Positions 9,055 to 18,602 of a stretch of 64,000 nucleotides of DNA are shown here, piece by piece. This stretch comes from Flavobacterium jumunjinense (GTDB lineage: Bacteria > Bacteroidota > Bacteroidia > Flavobacteriales > Flavobacteriaceae). The notes under the pieces were generated by a model, which made no database searches, was not told the origin of the DNA, and was given only the letters and a program-made list of their open reading frames with translations. The stretch is from assembly GCF_021650975.2 (NCBI RefSeq), contig NZ_CP091285.1:558001-622000 (forward strand). The letters are read 5' to 3'. Every line of letters begins with the position of its first letter. The first letter of the stretch is position 1. A program made the position numbers and the translations under genes.

Positions 9055-11862
9055 CTAATTTTTAATTAATGGAATATCAGCGCTTAAACCGAATAATTCT
9101 TCTAAACTTTTTATAACATCGAATTTAGGTATTACTTCGTTATATTTTCCTTGAGATATTACACCTTCATCTGTACTTTCAGGTTTCGTTCCTAGTACTG
9201 TTTTCTTTGAAGAAAGACCAACTTTTCCTTTTATAACATACTCGGCATTCAGCCCATCAAAACCTAACTGTGGCCTATAAATAAGGCCTTTTGAATCATA
9301 ATTAACCTTATGCCCAAATGTAATTGAAGCACTACCTTTACCACTTACTTCAAAATAAACATCTGCTTTAACCACAACCAAACTAATTTCTGCCTTCACC
9401 CAAATACCCGCTTTAAGCTCTAATTTTAATGTATTTGTTGTTTCTAATTTTCCTTTTTTTGACTCTCCAGTATCATTTGCTGTATTAAACGAAAAACCAA
9501 TTGCTGTTTTTATAACACTTGATATGACTAAATCAATAAAAACATCTGAGGATACTTTTGCACCAAAATCATCATTACCAAAATCGACACCAGTATTCAT
9601 TTTTCCTTTAATAATACCATAAAGTCTAACGGCTCCAGGTGCAGCAGTACCACCACTAACGGCTCCAGCAACTAATCCAACAGCTGTACATAATAAATCA
9701 ATTGTAAGCTCTAATCCAATTAACGGGTCTGCATTAAAAGAAATATCCACATTAGTCCCTACTACCTCTTGTGTACTGTTTTTTTGTTTAGTTTTTTCAA
9801 GAAACCAAGTTCCTTTTATATTCAAGTTTGGAGGTTTTATCGCAATTGTCATTGGCAAACCTTTAAAACCTATATTTCTAATCTGACCTTTTGTTTTACT
9901 TGTAATACCCTCTGAAAGAGCTCCTATAGAAGAAAAAATTCCGTATAACTTTTTAAACTTTGCTTCATATTCAGCTTTAAATTCTTTACTTCTATTAAAA
10001 CTTCCACTATCACCTTTATCCCACTCTCCCTTTAAACTGAAGCCAAAAGAAGCATCTTTTTGTTGCCATCTCTTTTCTGCTCCAATCTTTCCTGCTTTCT
10101 TCTGTAACTCTTTTACTTTACTTTCCGGCTGATTTTGCCATTTGACACTTAAATCATTAGTTAAATTTAAAAAGAAAGCTAATTCCCATTTAATATCTGG
10201 ATAGGCTCTTACTAAAACTGTAGAATGATCTTTTTCAGAAAAATAGCGACAAGAATGAATAAAAACATTATACTCTTCAGCAGAATCAATTCCATTTCCT
10301 ATAGCTCCTTCTACTAGATTCCATTTTGGCCAAATATATTGTAATGGAGCTATATTCCAAGTAGATAAAGCAGAATGTATTGGAAATGTAATATGCTCAC
10401 CAGACTTAACCAATGGCGCTTTATACTCTGTAGATGTTATTTTTGTCTCTTTTTTATGCTTGTCCGTTTCTCTAAAACAAGCATTAGTCTGAAAACCAGT
10501 AATATCGATTAACAAATCTTTGTCTTTACTAGGAGCTATAGTTTCAAATACAATAGTTTTTGCAGTATGTCCAAAATATTTAAAGCTTACATCTACTCTT
10601 CTAGCTTCTACATATACTTTTTCATCCTTATATTTTAAATTATCTGCACCACTTTTATTATCAGTAGCCCGAATTTCACCTTTACCAGTAGAAAAAATTC
10701 TTCTAGAATCCAACTTTCCATCAGCAAAAAACTTTTTCACTGCATCACTTCTTTTTTGAGAAAGTGATTTATTATATTCCATTTTTCCAATTACACAGGC
10801 GTATCCGTTAATTGTTATTGTCGAATGCTGATTTACTAAAAGAAAATTTAAAGTGTTTTGTAATTTTTCAAGACCTTCTTTAGTGAGTACATCACTATCA
10901 AAATTAAAAAAGATTGTTTTTGTTATCGGCTTTTCTTCATTCTTAACATCTTTGGCCCCTTTCCCATTATCAAAAATTAATACTTTTTTTTGTTCTACTT
11001 TTCCATCTTTATTGGTTGTTTCCGTTATAGACATTGTTTCAAACTTACACAACTCATACCTTTTTTCACTAACACTTGGCTCTCCTGTTTTTAAAGGAGT
11101 ATTGTTAACAGGTGGTTCTGGAGTATTTGCTACTAATTTATTTTTAATCCTTAAAAAACGAGCATGTTCATCATCTTTATTATCATCTAAAACATATTGC
11201 CCAGTAGCTTGATCTTTAACTTTTATATAGAACTTTTCTTCATCTTGAATATTATTTATCTTTCCTTGCCATGTTGCAGTATTCTTAATTTCTAAGTTGA
11301 CTTCGCCATCTGCTACTTTTACATTTGTATAAACATGAATTTGTTTATCTGCACGTAAATTTTGAATATTATATATTTCAACAATAAGTCTATCTCCATT
11401 TAAACCTTCCGTTTCTAAATTGAGATGAATATTATTCCCATAAGAAAATGGAATTTTTCTTTTATCTGAACCATCAACAGAACTACACCATTTACTAGCA
11501 GTAATCTTCTTATCGCATAGTCCATTTATATATACCCCTGTAGGATTCGAATCCGTTTTCCCTGACAAACTTGCTTCTAAATAATAGCTATAGGAACCAC
11601 ATAATTTTTTGGGCAATTTAATCGCATACTTAAACGTCGATGGATATAATCGCTTCCAAATAATTGTATTTCTATCATGCTCTTGCCAAATCCATGAGAC
11701 ATCTTTCTTTTTATCTTCGGCTGTTGTTCCTGTGTGCCATTCAGTAATTTTAAACCAAACAAATTCTCCTGGCGGAATAACCATTTTAGTTGAAAGGTTT
11801 GAACGACTTTGAAAAACTTTCCCCTCACCTGTCCATCTTATTTTTTTTATACCTCTAGCCAT
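9055..11862 (-). CDS. Large T6SS cargo protein with OmpA-like domain
   Basis: A 935-residue protein without a signal peptide. The first 240 residues look like beta-sandwich modules (a WTGEGKVFQ...WFKITEW start, common in Bacteroidota T6SS cargo). Residues about 315-430 form an OmpA-like peptidoglycan-binding domain (FNFDSDVLTKEGLEKL, then NKSLSQKRSDAVKKFF and a GKGE stretch). The second half is rich in KxGI/KVG strands, with a Gly/Ala-rich hydrophobic segment near residues 725-745 (AVGLVAGAVSGGTAAPGA) that could enter a membrane. It lies 2 bp after a DUF4280 PAAR-like gene. The likely role is an envelope-targeting effector held at peptidoglycan; no catalytic motif is visible. Confidence 0.6.
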   Translation of the reverse strand: MARGIKKIRWTGEGKVFQSRSNLSTKMVIPPGEFVWFKITEWHTGTTAEDKKKDVSWIWQEHDRNTIIWKRLYPSTFKYAIKLPKKLCGSYSYYLEASLSGKTDSNPTGVYINGLCDKKITASKWCSSVDGSDKRKIPFSYGNNIHLNLETEGLNGDRLIVEIYNIQNLRADKQIHVYTNVKVADGEVNLEIKNTATWQGKINNIQDEEKFYIKVKDQATGQYVLDDNKDDEHARFLRIKNKLVANTPEPPVNNTPLKTGEPSVSEKRYELCKFETMSITETTNKDGKVEQKKVLIFDNGKGAKDVKNEEKPITKTIFFNFDSDVLTKEGLEKLQNTLNFLLVNQHSTITINGYACVIGKMEYNKSLSQKRSDAVKKFFADGKLDSRRIFSTGKGEIRATDNKSGADNLKYKDEKVYVEARRVDVSFKYFGHTAKTIVFETIAPSKDKDLLIDITGFQTNACFRETDKHKKETKITSTEYKAPLVKSGEHITFPIHSALSTWNIAPLQYIWPKWNLVEGAIGNGIDSAEEYNVFIHSCRYFSEKDHSTVLVRAYPDIKWELAFFLNLTNDLSVKWQNQPESKVKELQKKAGKIGAEKRWQQKDASFGFSLKGEWDKGDSGSFNRSKEFKAEYEAKFKKLYGIFSSIGALSEGITSKTKGQIRNIGFKGLPMTIAIKPPNLNIKGTWFLEKTKQKNSTQEVVGTNVDISFNADPLIGLELTIDLLCTAVGLVAGAVSGGTAAPGAVRLYGIIKGKMNTGVDFGNDDFGAKVSSDVFIDLVISSVIKTAIGFSFNTANDTGESKKGKLETTNTLKLELKAGIWVKAEISLVVVKADVYFEVSGKGSASITFGHKVNYDSKGLIYRPQLGFDGLNAEYVIKGKVGLSSKKTVLGTKPESTDEGVISQGKYNEVIPKFDVIKSLEELFGLSADIPLIKN

Positions 11863-11864
11863 GA

Positions 11865-12365
11865 TTATTTAGAATTTGATTCGATATTTTCGTGTTTTAG
11901 TGGCTCCTTACCTACTTTCTTAATATCTACCATCGGATTCAACTGACTATGAACATCTTCGTTTGCGTTATTAGCATTCTGAGAAGAGCCTTCTGCCTTT
12001 TGCCCGTGTTTGGTTATAGAAATACAATCTGGACCACCAATAGGACAAGTGGCTTTACTATCTTCTAGAAGTATTTTTCCTTGATTAGACATTGTAACTT
12101 TTTCATAGAAACCACTCCACTTTGTTATAAAGGCTTGGCAAGGTAAATAATCACTACTTGTTGGCTGTAGTTTACATTTACCAAAGGTGTTCTTTTCTAA
12201 AGTTTGACCAATTTCTTTATCGGTTGCAATGAGTTTTTTCGATGCGTCTTTGTCATTTGCATAGTCCTTTGTTTGTGATAAAACTTTAAGTTTATCTTTT
12301 TTAGGTTCTACGCTAAACTTACATTGGCATTCGGCTCCCTGTACCACAATATGTTTTTCGCTCAT
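11865..12365 (-). CDS. DUF4280 PAAR-like spike-tip protein
   Basis: A 166-residue protein with the DUF4280 pattern: a VVQGAECQCKF start, then FGKCKLQPTSSDYLPC, then CPIGGPDCISITKHGQ, with paired cysteines. DUF4280 proteins are PAAR-like caps on the VgrG spike that carry effectors. I chose the ATG at 12365 because the upstream in-frame extension (to 12437) is unlike the family and because an ACAAACAAACAAATC leader precedes this ATG, as with other genes here. It lies 2 bp before the 935-residue OmpA-domain gene and probably loads that protein. Confidence 0.75.
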   Translation of the reverse strand: MSEKHIVVQGAECQCKFSVEPKKDKLKVLSQTKDYANDKDASKKLIATDKEIGQTLEKNTFGKCKLQPTSSDYLPCQAFITKWSGFYEKVTMSNQGKILLEDSKATCPIGGPDCISITKHGQKAEGSSQNANNANEDVHSQLNPMVDIKKVGKEPLKHENIESNSK

Positions 12366-12439
12366 TTGATTTGTTTGTTTGTAACCCTTAAATATACAAA
12401 ATTGCATTATTTTATTTATTGCTATTTTGCTTCCCAATT

Positions 12440-13495
12440 TTATAATATAGACACAACTACTTGTATCTTTTTTTCTACATTTAACGCTATTGAACTTTCC
12501 AAATATAATGATTCGATTAAATTAGATTTCCCATTTAAAAAATATAAAGACCTAAATTTTCCATTTGCTTTATCGTACTCTGGATATAACGTTCCATAAT
12601 ATGGAATATCCATTTCATTTTGCAAGTCGGATTTTGATCTTTCATCTTCTAAAATTCCATTTTGCTCGATTCGTATTAAATTATATTCATCTAAATATTC
12701 ATTTATTTTTTGTTCTATTTTATATTCTACAGCTTTACAATTTGTTAGTATTGGAAATGAAACTGTTGTATCTAACTTAAATTTATGTGTATAATAAATA
12801 TAAATAGAATTGAAATAACTATTTAAAAACCAATCTTTCATTAATGCTCTAAACAATAGATTTTCCTCTTCCAAAACCACTTCATTCGATGCAAGATATT
12901 GTTTTACCCATCTCCCTTCGTATTCGTCTAGAATTTTTTCTTTAACCGTTTCCCAACGTGTTTTAATTACTGCATAATTATTTATTCCAGTCCATCTACC
13001 TTGCTGACTTACTATTATTTCTAACGGATAAAGTACAGTATTCGTTTTTTCCGCCAATTCATCGGCTATACTAGATGCCTCTTCATCATTAATATATGTC
13101 TTTGAAATTCTATCTATTTCAAAAATAAAATCATTATCACTGTTTTTCCCTTTAAAGACTAAACTTATTTCGTACTTTAATGTATTACTATCCTCACCTG
13201 TTGTGATTGTATACATTACACCATAATTAATCTTATTTTGAGATGGTTTTAATTCTAATTTATAAGGCTCCGAAAATGATACTTTAGGAATTAATGATAA
13301 TTCTTCTTGATTATATTCTGGATAGATAAATAATTCCTTTAAATGACAAGGAAGTTCATTGCCAATATAATCAGTATCATTACAAAAAACATTATGAAAG
13401 CTTTTTACTTCATGTGTCGATTTCTCTAATTGTAATGAAATACCTTCTAATGTATCTCCTCTTTTTATCTTATACTTTTTATATTTTGGTTTCAA
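12440..13495 (-). CDS. LysM-domain protein of T6SS cargo module
   Basis: A 351-residue protein whose first 50 residues form one LysM motif (YKIKRGDTLEGISLQL...), expected to bind peptidoglycan or act as a docking module. The rest is an unrecognised alpha/beta domain, notable for many Tyr and Glu residues. No signal peptide. It lies between the Tle1-like lipase (18 bp upstream) and the DUF4280 protein. LysM proteins often occur next to T6SS effectors, where an adaptor role has been suggested; here that is inference from position. Confidence 0.6.
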   Translation of the reverse strand: MKPKYKKYKIKRGDTLEGISLQLEKSTHEVKSFHNVFCNDTDYIGNELPCHLKELFIYPEYNQEELSLIPKVSFSEPYKLELKPSQNKINYGVMYTITTGEDSNTLKYEISLVFKGKNSDNDFIFEIDRISKTYINDEEASSIADELAEKTNTVLYPLEIIVSQQGRWTGINNYAVIKTRWETVKEKILDEYEGRWVKQYLASNEVVLEEENLLFRALMKDWFLNSYFNSIYIYYTHKFKLDTTVSFPILTNCKAVEYKIEQKINEYLDEYNLIRIEQNGILEDERSKSDLQNEMDIPYYGTLYPEYDKANGKFRSLYFLNGKSNLIESLYLESSIALNVEKKIQVVVSIL

Positions 13496-13513
13496 TACAG
13501 TTTTTAATTAATT

Positions 13514-14863
13514 TTAATAATAGACTCTATTTCTATCACTATTTGGGTCCATTCCTATACCTTCTCTTTTAGCAGACCAATGCAAGTATTCATTTCTAAG
13601 CTTTAACAAATCTGCTCTTTCAACTGGAGACAACGAATTGTCTAACAAATATTCCTTTTCATCTCCAAAAACATATCCTCTCAATTTTTCTTTTACACGT
13701 ACTAATAAAGGGTTATCAGACATCTTATATGCATTCTCAAGCTTAGCTTTATTCATTTTTACTTGCTTATTCACACACGATTCGCCCATAAAATGCAAAG
13801 GAATATAACTATATGTTTTCTTTAGGTCCCTTGTTCCTTGCAGTGCCCAATATAAGTTTCCTCCAGTAATTTCTAATTGATCTGACTTGTACCACCCTTC
13901 ATTAACTAGACGCTCTCTCAAAGGATCTAGTGAAGTGTTTTTACCCCAAGAAGTTTCAATCTCTTTAATAACTTCAACTCCATCATAATAACTTCCTCCA
14001 ATGTCTGAATGTACTCCAGGAAAAGATTTCTGTATTCCAATATTTGTATTAGTCAATGAAAAATTTTCTCTATGTTCGTTTGCTGCAACATAATGAACTA
14101 CATTACTTGCTGCCCCGATATCATTTAATCCTAATTCTTCTACATCATTAAAATTTGGAGAAACTGAAAAGTATTTAGAATATGAAGAAACCGTATCATA
14201 AATACCTAAAAATCGAACCCTAACAATATCTACTTCTATTCCCTTTTCTTCTAGTTGCAAACCTAAATGACCTCTTCTCGGAAAATCATCACGCTGTGTA
14301 ACTTTCCCATCACTATCGGATTTTTGTGTAATTGTACTTTTACCTCTTCTAATAGTTTTTACCCTTGCTTTGTATTTTGCTTTACTTATCTCATGAACAA
14401 AGTTTCTTGCTGCGGCAGCTCCTCTACTAAAACCATATACATCAAATGTTAAAACATTAATTTTTGATGCTTTACCATTGTCTTTTTCTTGTTTAACAAT
14501 ATCTGAAATTCTTTCACAACCTTTTCTCACCTTACCTCTAATACCTGTGTCTCCTGTTCCAAAAGCAAAACCCATAGTAGAATCTTCTTCTCTATCTTCA
14601 GTTCCAATTCCTTCTACATAGATTTTATGTGGTTCTTCGTAAAATTCCCAAAGTCGAGCTACATTTGACTTATCATTATAGTAACTAGAGCTCTGCTTTT
14701 TATCAACACCGTTCTTCTTAAAATGCTCTGAATTATTTAATTTTTCTTGAGTATTGTTTTTATTATTAAGCGTACCATCGAAGAAAATACCAATATTTAA
14801 ACTAATAGTTCCCTTAGGTGGTTCAGGTGGTGAATAGTCGCTAAAACTTACATTTATTGACAT
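13514..14863 (-). CDS. Tle1-like (DUF2235) alpha/beta-hydrolase effector, putative phospholipase
   Basis: A 449-residue DUF2235/Tle1-type hydrolase, the family of T6SS lipases that attack membrane phospholipids. Features in order: N-terminal FFDGTLNN (about residues 27-34), GIGTEDREEDS, the nucleophile elbow GFSRGA (Ser in a GxSxG context, about residue 150), an Asp in GIYDTVSS (about residue 222), and GVHSDIGGSY (about residue 294), which supplies a conserved His. All expected catalytic elements are present. The preceding DUF2931 lipoprotein is the likely immunity partner, and the following LysM and DUF4280 genes may help load it. Confidence 0.82.
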   Translation of the reverse strand: MSINVSFSDYSPPEPPKGTISLNIGIFFDGTLNNKNNTQEKLNNSEHFKKNGVDKKQSSSYYNDKSNVARLWEFYEEPHKIYVEGIGTEDREEDSTMGFAFGTGDTGIRGKVRKGCERISDIVKQEKDNGKASKINVLTFDVYGFSRGAAAARNFVHEISKAKYKARVKTIRRGKSTITQKSDSDGKVTQRDDFPRRGHLGLQLEEKGIEVDIVRVRFLGIYDTVSSYSKYFSVSPNFNDVEELGLNDIGAASNVVHYVAANEHRENFSLTNTNIGIQKSFPGVHSDIGGSYYDGVEVIKEIETSWGKNTSLDPLRERLVNEGWYKSDQLEITGGNLYWALQGTRDLKKTYSYIPLHFMGESCVNKQVKMNKAKLENAYKMSDNPLLVRVKEKLRGYVFGDEKEYLLDNSLSPVERADLLKLRNEYLHWSAKREGIGMDPNSDRNRVYY

Positions 14864-14895
14864 ATGCTTATTTTTTAAATTTATTGTTTAATAGA

Positions 14896-15930
14896 TTACT
14901 CTATTATCGTTTTAAAATTTTTAATCTCTATCTCTTTATCGTTACTTTTCAACAATAGATTTACTTTGGAATTGTTAACTATTTTAATTATTAAATCAAT
15001 TTTTTCAGATTCATTAAAGCTTCCAAAAGCCTTAACTATTTCATTTTCATTGAAATTTTCTAACCAACAATCGGCAACTTTTTTATTATGTTCATCAATC
15101 CAACTAAATGAAATTGATTTTATGATTGCTCTTTTTTGATAATCGATTGCAATTCCACTTGTATTTGGACCATCTATTTCTACTTCACCATTATAAGTAT
15201 GAAGAACAAACTCATTAAGTTTATTGCCATTTGGCAACTCTATTAAAGGTTTCCATAAATATCTATTTCTAAAAATTTCATAAACATCTAAGGCTGGATA
15301 AGTCTCTTGTTTAATTCTATCGATAGTATTATACTGTTCATTCAAATCTGACAAAACGATATCGTTATATTCCTTTTCAAACATATAAGCATTCTCTATT
15401 TTTGAAATATCTAAATGTACATCTTCAGTTGCTACAAAATGTGCCACTTCTATTTGTTTAGCCCCTCCTTGTAGCCAAAGAACAGCTAATCCATTTGGAG
15501 ATAACCCAACAACAATAGTAGTGTATGTTATTTTCATATTCGTTGAAGAGTCTACAAAACCTTCTTCAAACAACTTATAAATTTGCTCCTTAGGAAGCTT
15601 CCATTTTCCTATAAAGTTTTTTTGATTCACATAGGAATGCCAAGCAATGTTTAAACTATCAGGAATGCTTTTAACGTCTGGTCCCATAATAACGGAAGCA
15701 GCATAATTTCCCCATCCTGTATTAACATCTCCAAAACCTGTAAAAGATTGTTGATAATCTTTTGCTATAATATTACCCTCATAAACTTGCACTGGATATT
15801 CTTTAGGTGCTGATAATGTTGCTGACCAATCAAATTTTTGTTCCATTTTAATATTTTGGCATGAAATAGTGAGTATGTTTGAGACTAAGATGATAAATAA
15901 TAATTGTATAAACTTATCCTTTATTACCAT
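14896..15930 (-). CDS. DUF2931-family lipoprotein, candidate immunity to the Tle1-like effector
   Basis: A 344-residue lipoprotein (signal peptide ending ILTISC, Cys near residue 24). The mature part opens with the DUF2931 pattern FDWSATLSAPKEYPVQVYEG and a conserved WGNYAASVIMGP stretch, then IAWHSYV. DUF2931 proteins are frequent near T6SS lipase genes in Bacteroidota; protection of the envelope from the neighbouring lipase is the likely role. Its start overlaps the 57-codon ORF behind vgrG1 by 17 bp. Confidence 0.65.
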   Translation of the reverse strand: MVIKDKFIQLLFIILVSNILTISCQNIKMEQKFDWSATLSAPKEYPVQVYEGNIIAKDYQQSFTGFGDVNTGWGNYAASVIMGPDVKSIPDSLNIAWHSYVNQKNFIGKWKLPKEQIYKLFEEGFVDSSTNMKITYTTIVVGLSPNGLAVLWLQGGAKQIEVAHFVATEDVHLDISKIENAYMFEKEYNDIVLSDLNEQYNTIDRIKQETYPALDVYEIFRNRYLWKPLIELPNGNKLNEFVLHTYNGEVEIDGPNTSGIAIDYQKRAIIKSISFSWIDEHNKKVADCWLENFNENEIVKAFGSFNESEKIDLIIKIVNNSKVNLLLKSNDKEIEIKNFKTIIE

Positions 15931-16087
15931 CGGATACTATTTTTTTATTTGAAATTAGATTTAAGTTTCCGTTTTTAGCTTCTGTATTAAACTTACTTGT
16001 GACTTTGTCCAACTTTCCTCCAACCACCAAATTATAATCGGTCACAACAGTAATATGCATATTTTTTGCTTTTTTGTGAATAGCCAT
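15914..16087 (-). CDS. 57-residue ORF behind vgrG1, probably a truncated effector docking module
   Basis: An ATG-initiated 57-codon frame begins 2 bp after the vgrG1 stop, exactly where the metallopeptidase effector begins after vgrG2. Its product holds NMHITVVTDYNLVVGGK and ends GNLNLISNKKIVSDGNKG. The latter resembles the N-terminus of the metallopeptidase effector (GDYNIYTKENIVYSAG): G..N[IL]..[KN]..IV..G. Such short beta repeats look like a tip-docking segment. No toxin domain follows; the frame ends inside the DUF2931 start. It may be a relic of a lost effector or a small stand-alone spike cap. Confidence 0.5.
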   Translation of the reverse strand: MAIHKKAKNMHITVVTDYNLVVGGKLDKVTSKFNTEAKNGNLNLISNKKIVSDGNKG

Positions 16088-16089
16088 AA

Positions 16090-17928
16090 TTAGAATAATT
16101 TAGATTTTTCTGCACTATTAAACTCTACTGTTTTTCCGCTTTGAAGTGTCATATTTTCTTTTTCACTGAAAATAGAAACCTCTGAAGCTATTTCATTAGA
16201 AATATCAGCTTGACGCATAAAATCTTTATCTACTATTTCAGTGCGTTTATCTGATGATTCCTTAATATCTCCTGTTGCACTTTGTATAATATCTGTACCC
16301 GCAACTGTTGTAATGTTTTCATTGGCAGAATTATCAATATTTGCTCCTGCACTTACTGATATATTTTTTCCTGCTGAAATACTCACGTTTTCACCTGCTG
16401 CAATGGAGAAATTTTTAGTCGCATTAACACTAATATTTCCTTTTCCATCCATCATCCATGTGTTTCCACTTGGATCTTCAACAAAAACACTTCCTTCTGC
16501 ATCGTTCATGATTATTTTTGTTCCGCTTCTAGATTGTATCACCTTTTTATCGTTACCTGAAGTCGCATAGGCACTCGATGCACTACCGTTATACATTGCT
16601 CCAAGAACAAAAGGTTTCTCTGCATTTCCGGCTTCAAAACCAACTAATACTTCTTCTCCTATTTCTGGAATAAAATACATTCCTTTTCCTCCTCCTGCAT
16701 GTGGATTTATCATACGAATCCATGGTGAGTTTCCGTCTTGCCAAGCAAACTTTACTTGCACACGGCCTAATCCTGATGGATCATTATTATCTGTAACAAC
16801 TGCGGGTTGCGTATCTGCTGTTGGATGATTGTGTACGTTTCCATAAGGTGGTGCTAAAACGGTATCTGGAACGGCTTGAAAAGTGTTGTGATAGGAGCCC
16901 GATTCTTCACAAACATGAGTAATATCAGTAATGATATAGCTTCCAAAATTTTGCTCTTGCAGACCATCTAATAGATTACCTGTCATTGAAAAAGCAGGTT
17001 CTTGAATAGAAACGACGTCTCCAATTCGTAATCCTGTTTCGTCACTATCTCCTTTTGCAGTTACTAAATCGGCTGCTCGAGATTGCAATTGTGTGGTTAC
17101 TCTATCTATTAAATGTGTTCGTGCACTTCCTTCTTCGATAGGGTGTGTATAAAGCATCGTTGAATCGTCTGGAAAAAGCTTTTTAGAACTCTCATACATT
17201 ACTTTAGAATAGCCTTCTGGCTGGTAATTTACTTCTGTAGCATTCGCTTTTTGTGTTTCTGCATTACTAGAATCATATCCTAAATATTCAAAACCTAGTG
17301 GTTTCGCACGCATTTCGATATTGAAACTGTGCAACGATCGACCATATTCTAATACGAAATTTTTAGATTTTGGTTGACCGAATGTTAATTCTTCTCCATT
17401 ATAATAGAACCATTGTCCTTTTTTTTGTGCCATTCTACAGGCAAAGCCAAAATCGCTTTCTCTGTATTGCACTACATAAGGCAAACTTGTATCGTTTTTT
17501 ATATCAACTGTCGGTTGCAGTTCTCTTTGAGGATAGCTGCCTGTAATTTTTTTTATGATATCTGACAAAGAATCGTCTGAAAAAGATTGTGTTTTTGGTG
17601 TTCCTTCCATTGCAATGGTTGGACTATAACCATTTATTATGATTCCTCCTGCTGCTCCCGAAGTACGAATCATTTGTGCTTCTGTTATTATCCCATTAAA
17701 CAAAAGTGGTGATGATGTTCTTAAACTTGAAGGTTGTATCTCAATTTTTATGGTTTGACCAATATAGCTTTGTGATTTATCTATTGCTTGACTCACAAAT
17801 TCTTTTGGTAAAGGTTGTAATAATGAAAAAGTATGATGTGTATGTACTTTTTGATGTATCACTAACTTAGAAAATCGCGTAAGAGATTCGCCTCCAATTT
17901 GGATGCGTATAGTAGTGCTTATTGCCAT
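16090..17928 (-). CDS. tssI: T6SS spike protein VgrG (copy 1)
   Basis: A 612-residue VgrG: gp27-like N-terminal domains (about 1-370, with YVVQYRESDFGF and RMAQKKGQWFYY), a gp5-like OB domain (about 370-450: NDPSGLGRVQVKF, GKGMYFIPEIGEEVLVGFE, VLGAMYNG), and a C-terminal beta-helix of repeated ISVSAG/SISAG units (about 490-560). It forms the puncturing trimer at the T6SS tip. Most of residues 1-450 are almost identical to VgrG copy 2 (26113-27954), while the last 150 or so differ, consistent with each copy serving a different cargo set. The leader contains AAACAAACAAATA. Confidence 0.93.
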   Translation of the reverse strand: MAISTTIRIQIGGESLTRFSKLVIHQKVHTHHTFSLLQPLPKEFVSQAIDKSQSYIGQTIKIEIQPSSLRTSSPLLFNGIITEAQMIRTSGAAGGIIINGYSPTIAMEGTPKTQSFSDDSLSDIIKKITGSYPQRELQPTVDIKNDTSLPYVVQYRESDFGFACRMAQKKGQWFYYNGEELTFGQPKSKNFVLEYGRSLHSFNIEMRAKPLGFEYLGYDSSNAETQKANATEVNYQPEGYSKVMYESSKKLFPDDSTMLYTHPIEEGSARTHLIDRVTTQLQSRAADLVTAKGDSDETGLRIGDVVSIQEPAFSMTGNLLDGLQEQNFGSYIITDITHVCEESGSYHNTFQAVPDTVLAPPYGNVHNHPTADTQPAVVTDNNDPSGLGRVQVKFAWQDGNSPWIRMINPHAGGGKGMYFIPEIGEEVLVGFEAGNAEKPFVLGAMYNGSASSAYATSGNDKKVIQSRSGTKIIMNDAEGSVFVEDPSGNTWMMDGKGNISVNATKNFSIAAGENVSISAGKNISVSAGANIDNSANENITTVAGTDIIQSATGDIKESSDKRTEIVDKDFMRQADISNEIASEVSIFSEKENMTLQSGKTVEFNSAEKSKLF

Positions 17929-18219
17929 GATGTATTTATTTGTTTGTTTTGTAAAACCTAAGAGGTAAATTTAATAAAAAAAAATCTTTTATTTAATGAT
18001 TTTTAATTTCTTTTCTATTTCATAACTAATTGTTTAAAAGAATAAGTTTCAATTTTGCAGTTAGCTCCCTTTAATATCAATTTATTATTTTTATTATAAC
18101 TGATAAATTGACATTAAAATAATAGCCTCCAAAATTTTGTTTTATCTGTAATAAAAAAGGATTTTCTTAGAAGAATATTTATTATAGGTTTATTTTCTCA
18201 AAATTCCGTGCATCCGAAA
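17929..18219. other. Non-coding stretch upstream of vgrG1
   Basis: Very AT-rich, with stops in all frames. Apart from the A-rich vgrG1 leader next to 17929 I see no clear gene, RNA or strong promoter. It merges into decayed effector sequence at about 18220. Confidence 0.45.
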
Positions 18220-18545
18220 TTTTAAATTTAATTATTTCTTTCAGGCTTAAACTTCCGTTTTCTAAAAATGAGTAATTTACTTCTAAGTTGATCCCATTCT
18301 CTTTCAATATATTCATTAGAAATCACTTCTTTTTCTTGAATTCCTGTAGTGTTTACACAAAACCAAAGTATGTTCATAATTAAATAGGTAATATTTCTTT
18401 AATCCATTTTCGTCGCCAATAATAGTATTTGAAAAAGTTACTTTATTTTTAACTTTAAATTCTAACTTTGGATAAGTTTTCTCTTGATTCTTTAAGGTTA
18501 ACTGAGGTGCAAAAACTTTAAAACAAGGCTTTCCGAAGCATCCTC
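18220..18545 (-). pseudogene. Decayed fragment of the DUF4280/M23 effector middle region
   Basis: The minus strand reads GKPCFKVFAPQLTLKN, then TIIGDENGLKKYYLFNY, then after a frame shift near 18370 WFCVNTTGIQEKE. These align in order with GKLYFKVSAPHLTLKN, PIIGEENGLKKHYLVDY and WFYVNTTGIKDTT in the intact gene at 19914-23588. The match fades towards 18240. It is a diverged, frameshifted relic of a related effector. Confidence 0.7.
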
Positions 18546-18602
18546 AACTAAAAACAGTATCAATATTAAAATTTTAAAAAATATATTAAACATAATAATT
18601 GT

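Noticed and set aside
10520..11212. Plus-strand frames inside the 935-residue cargo gene
   Set aside because: They are antisense to a well-supported gene and have no recognisable features; the same holds for other long antisense frames in the window.
12366..12437. N-terminal extension of the DUF4280 protein
   Set aside because: The extra 24 residues do not resemble the family, and a typical A-rich leader lies just before the internal ATG at 12365.
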